Shown: in pieces, positions 60,012 through 64,000 of the stretch
Numbering within the stretch: position 1 is the stretch's first letter
How the letters are laid out: each line of letters starts with the position of its first letter
From: Anomaloglossus baeobatrachus
Lineage: Eukaryota > Chordata > Amphibia > Anura > Aromobatidae
Reading direction: 5' to 3'
Assembly: GCF_048569485.1 (NCBI RefSeq)
Contig: NW_027445210.1
Span: 1 to 64,000 of the forward strand
Length of the DNA stretch: 64,000 nt
Program-made: the position numbers and the translations under genes
Notes under the pieces: model-generated
Seen by the model: the letters and a program-made list of their open reading frames with translations, nothing else
Database searches by the model: none
Told to the model about the DNA's origin: nothing

Positions 60012-61401
60012 CTTCTTAACCCAGTTTCCAAAAGCAGAACTCAATTCACCTGATTCATATTAGCCCGATTTAATGAATTGGAAGAAAGCATACGTCTTCA
60101 TATGCACCTCAATTTGGCCCATTCACTTTTCACACTTCCTCCTTTTGTTTTTTATCTTTCACACTTTTGACTTTCTTTATTCATCCAAATAGCAAACTCA
60201 TCACCACTCAACCTGACCAACTCGGCTATGTCCCCGTGCTGCAGTTCTCTGTCTTATCTAGATCATTTGCAATTGAATGGAATAGATCCCTTTTGGACAA
60301 AGTGGATTCACCTGCTGCTGCAGTGACCACAGGTGTGATAACATCTAGAATTGGCATCTGGTGCGATCTCTCCGCTTCCACTCCAAAGAAAGTTACCTGT
60401 TTATTCCTATCATGCATTGGTTTTTGGGGTTTTCTTTGAGTAATGATGATCTCTTTAGTAGTCTGTTGGCGCCCTCTCCTGGAGGAATAGTTTGCTTGCT
60501 CTTGGACATTCTAAAAGAGAGGTCATGATAGACATTGAGCTTCTGAGCTCAATTGGGGACAGTCATGGGTGATGAATGTTTGCAACCTACTGCGAAGCCT
60601 CATACCGCAATATAAGGAACGTCAAATACTAAGAAAGGGCGGCCTATGAAAGAATTACTACTTTCAATAAGTACACTTAAACGGCTAATTGGGAATAGAA
60701 AAACTGTAAAAAGCCCTCTGAGAAAGCCCCCCTCTAACCTTTGATAGTAAGCTTTTCTGTAGTCTGCCTGTTGATGTATTTTCCGTTTGAACTGTGCACA
60801 ACATGAAGAGACGGAACACTGGCGGCTTGTCACAATGCCCCCCGATGACATCACAATAGCGCTGCTGCCTAGAAAACAAGCTGCGCAGAAGAAGTTGTTC
60901 TTTGGGTGGGAGGGTGGGCTAGTGGAAGGAGGGGGCAATCTCTTTTTTTCCCGGGTGGTAGGGGGATGACAGGAGAAGGGAAGCGGGTGGTGAGAAAGGT
61001 ACAGAGGGCAGGGTTTGGGGGCTGGGAAGGAAAGGGAAAAGATTAGGGTTTGGGGATGATGAAAGGGCTTTCTACGGGTAAGGATGGCAAAGGGTGGCAG
61101 TGACGGAAAGTCAGGCAACCTGTCCTGTCCGTCTTTTTGTATCGTGAATTGGAAAGACTGCAAGGGGGAGGGGAGTTGCTTGCGCCCTAAAGGAGGAGTT
61201 ATTCAGATTCATTGCAGTGGGCGGCGGCTGCAAAACGCACCATTCTTCTTGTTTTGGCTCTGCAAAGCAGCCTTTTCAAGGGTTGGCTTGGGTGACAAAA
61301 TGTCTTGTGTAGGCGTGGGTTTGTCTCCCTCTCGCTCTCTCTCCCTAAGATGTGTCCGGCATAGGCCAGGGTGCCACTCGAGGCCCAAACCAATTCTGGT
61401 T

Positions 61402-61589
61402 ATCGCTTCTCGGCCTTTTGGCTAAGATCAAGTGTAGTATCTGTTCTTATCAGTTTAATATCTGATACGTCCCCTATCTGGGGACCATATATTAAATGGA
61501 TTTTTAGAACAGGGAGATGGAAAAAGAGCTTGCTCTGTCCACTCCACGCATTGACCTGGTATTGCAGTACCTCCAGGAACGGTGCACCC
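61402..61589 (+). ncRNA. RNU2: U2 snRNA, unit 38 (intact)
   Basis: Gene identical to unit 1 by eye. PSE-like element 61340-61354, 3' box 61602-61616. A private G-to-A change lies 83 bp after the gene, at 61672. Confidence 0.97.
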
Positions 61590-62979
61590 CTTCTTAACCC
61601 AGTTTCCAAAAGCAGAACTCAATTCACCTGATTCATATTAGCCCGATTTAATGAATTGGAAGAAAGCATACATCTTCATATGCACCTCAATTTGGCCCAT
61701 TCACTTTTCACACTTCCTCCTTTTGTTTTTTATCTTTCACACTTTTGACTTTCTTTATTCATCCAAATAGCAAACTCATCACCACTCAACCTGACCAACT
61801 CGGCTATGTCCCCGTGCTGCAGTTCTCTGTCTTATCTAGATCATTTGCAATTGAATGGAATAGATCCCTTTTGGACAAAGTGGATTCACCTGCTGCTGCA
61901 GTGACCACAGGTGTGATAACATCTAGAATTGGCATCTGGTGCGATCTCTCCGCTTCCACTCCAAAGAAAGTTACCTGTTTATTCCTATCATGCATTGGTT
62001 TTTGGGGTTTTCTTTGAGTAATGATGATCTCTTTAGTAGTCTGTTGGCGCCCTCTCCTGGAGGAATAGTTTGCTTGCTCTTGGACATTCTAAAAGAGAGG
62101 TCATGATAGACATTGAGCTTCTGAGCTCAATTGGGGACAGTCATGGGTGATGAATGTTTGCAACCTACTGCGAAGCCTCATACCGCAATATAAGGAACGT
62201 CAAATACTAAGAAAGGGCGGCCTATGAAAGAATTACTACTTTCAATAAGTACACTTAAACGGCTAATTGGGAATAGAAAAACTGTAAAAAGCCCTCTGAG
62301 AAAGCCCCCCTCTAACCTTTGATAGTAAGCTTTTCTGTAGTCTGCCTGTTGATGTATTTTCCGTTTGAACTGTGCACAACATGAAGAGACGGAACACTGG
62401 CGGCTTGTCACAATGCCCCCCGATGACATCACAATAGCGCTGCTGCCTAGAAAACAAGCTGCGCAGAAGAAGTTGTTCTTTGGGTGGGAGGGTGGGCTAG
62501 TGGAAGGAGGGGGCAATCTCTTTTTTTCCCGGGTGGTAGGGGGATGACAGGAGAAGGGAAGCGGGTGGTGAGAAAGGTACAGAGGGCAGGGTTTGGGGGC
62601 TGGGAAGGAAAGGGAAAAGATTAGGGTTTGGGGATGATGAAAGGGCTTTCTACGGGTAAGGATGGCAAAGGGTGGCAGTGACGGAAAGTCAGGCAACCTG
62701 TCCTGTCCGTCTTTTTGTATCGTGAATTGGAAAGACTGCAAGGGGGAGGGGAGTTGCTTGCGCCCTAAAGGAGGAGTTATTCAGATTCATTGCAGTGGGC
62801 GGCGGCTGCAAAACGCACCATTCTTCTTGTTTTGGCTCTGCAAAGCAGCCTTTTCAAGGGTTGGCTTGGGTGACAAAATGTCTTGTGTAGGCGTGGGTTT
62901 GTCTCCCTCTCGCTCTCTCTCCCTAAGATGTGTCCGGCATAGGCCAGGGTGCCACTCGAGGCCCAAACCAATTCTGGTT

Positions 62980-63167
62980 ATCGCTTCTCGGCCTTTTGGC
63001 TAAGATCAAGTGTAGTATCTGTTCTTATCAGTTTAATATCTGATACGTCCCCTATCTGGGGACCATATATTAAATGGATTTTTAGAACAGGGAGATGGAA
63101 AAAGAGCTTGCTCTGTCCACTCCACGCATTGACCTGGTATTGCAGTACCTCCAGGAACGGTGCACCC
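62980..63167 (+). ncRNA. RNU2: U2 snRNA, unit 39 (intact, last in window)
   Basis: No difference from unit 1 seen by eye. PSE-like element 62918-62932, 3' box 63180-63194. The spacer after it is cut by the window end about 34 bp before the phase at which the window began; the next U2 would start 558 bp beyond the window. Confidence 0.97.
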
Positions 63168-63194
63168 CTTCTTAACCCAGTTTCCAAAAGCAGA

Positions 63195-64000
63195 ACTCAA
63201 TTCACCTGATTCATATTAGCCCGATTTAATGAATTGGAAGAAAGCATACGTCTTCATATGCACCTCAATTTGGCCCATTCACTTTTCACACTTCCTCCTT
63301 TTGTTTTTTATCTTTCACACTTTTGACTTTCTTTATTCATCCAAATAGCAAACTCATCACCACTCAACCTGACCAACTCGGCTATGTCCCCGTGCTGCAG
63401 TTCTCTGTCTTATCTAGATCATTTGCAATTGAATGGAATAGATCCCTTTTGGACAAAGTGGATTCACCTGCTGCTGCAGTGACCACAGGTGTGATAACAT
63501 CTAGAATTGGCATCTGGTGCGATCTCTCCGCTTCCACTCCAAAGAAAGTTACCTGTTTATTCCTATCATGCATTGGTTTTTGGGGTTTTCTTTGAGTAAT
63601 GATGATCTCTTTAGTAGTCTGTTGGCGCCCTCTCCTGGAGGAATAGTTTGCTTGCTCTTGGACATTCTAAAAGAGAGGTCATGATAGACATTGAGCTTCT
63701 GAGCTCAATTGGGGACAGTCATGGGTGATGAATGTTTGCAACCTACTGCGAAGCCTCATACCGCAATATAAGGAACGTCAAATACTAAGAAAGGGCGGCC
63801 TATGAAAGAATTACTACTTTCAATAAGTACACTTAAACGGCTAATTGGGAATAGAAAAACTGTAAAAAGCCCTCTGAGAAAGCCCCCCTCTAACCTTTGA
63901 TAGTAAGCTTTTCTGTAGTCTGCCTGTTGATGTATTTTCCGTTTGAACTGTGCACAACATGAAGAGACGGAACACTGGCGGCTTGTCACAATGCCCCCCG
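63195..64000. other. Partial spacer of unit 39, cut by window end
   Basis: Same non-coding spacer as after unit 1, including the CTCF-like motif (63623-63641) and the 8-bp inverted repeat (63690-63709). The array shows no sign of ending here. Confidence 0.85.

Larger units (their letters stand above)
1..64000 (+). repeat. Tandem array of 1,578-bp U2 snRNA repeat units
   Basis: The same unit recurs head to tail through the whole window; 36 of 39 U2 starts are followed by the next after exactly 1,578 bp. The three exceptions are 2,382 bp (1,578+804) or 2,422 bp (1,578+844) because of insertions. Taking S as the first U2 base, each unit has a G-quadruplex motif at S-498 to S-484, a GC box at S-183, a PSE-like element at S-62 to S-48, U2 at S to S+187, a 3' box at S+200 to S+214, a CTCF-like motif at S+643 and an inverted repeat at S+710. 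Neither edge of the array is in the window. Single-base differences I saw by eye are at 3192, 11356, 14016, 37061, 46844, 47260 and 61672. This uniformity is what concerted evolution of snRNA arrays produces. Confidence 0.98.

Overview
The window is a tandem array of U2 small nuclear RNA genes and nothing else. A 1,578-bp unit, always on the + strand, repeats 38.98 times with no other flanking DNA. It carries 39 U2 loci: 36 intact 188-nt genes and 3 broken by an insertion. The arithmetic closes: 64,000 bp minus the added bases (804 + 844 + 844) leaves 61,508 bp of unit sequence. The U2 sequence is animal-type. It has an intact 5' domain, the GUAGUA branchpoint-recognition sequence, an Sm-type site and a 3' box that fits GTTT-N(0-3)-AAAR-NN-AGA exactly. 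Compared from memory, stems IIb and III differ from the mammalian sequence by paired changes and look closer to fish U2. A ray-finned fish is my best guess, held loosely.

Layout: intact units 1-10 (U2 starts 524 to 14726); unit 11 interrupted by insert A (16341-17144); intact units 12-15; unit 16 interrupted by insert B (25038-25878); intact unit 17; unit 18 interrupted by insert C (29038-29878); intact units 19-39 to the end. Each unit holds a G-rich upstream region with a tight G-quadruplex motif, a GC box, a short CT tract next to a PSE-like element, the U2 gene, a 3' box, then about 1.2 kb of non-coding spacer. I find no protein-coding gene. The open frames are chance frames in spacer, copied by array homogenisation.

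The most interesting content is the insert: a compact 0.80-0.84 kb, apparently non-autonomous, U2-site-specific retroelement. All three copies lie in the sense direction at the same point of U2, at nt 37-40, inside or directly after GUAGUA. Copies A and B/C differ by several percent and have different 5' junctions but share the same 5' terminus, so the element looks like a defined short unit and not a random 5' truncation. It has a 5'-terminal hairpin, a stretch resembling the U2 5' end, a 42-bp internal tandem repeat (5 units in A, 6 in B and C), two strong 3' hairpins and a short A-rich tail. B and C appear identical and lie exactly 4,000 bp apart, which points to recent duplication of a two-unit block by unequal exchange.

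The array is otherwise almost perfectly uniform. By eye I found seven single-base differences between units; one of them changes the U2 RNA itself (unit 29, nt 61).
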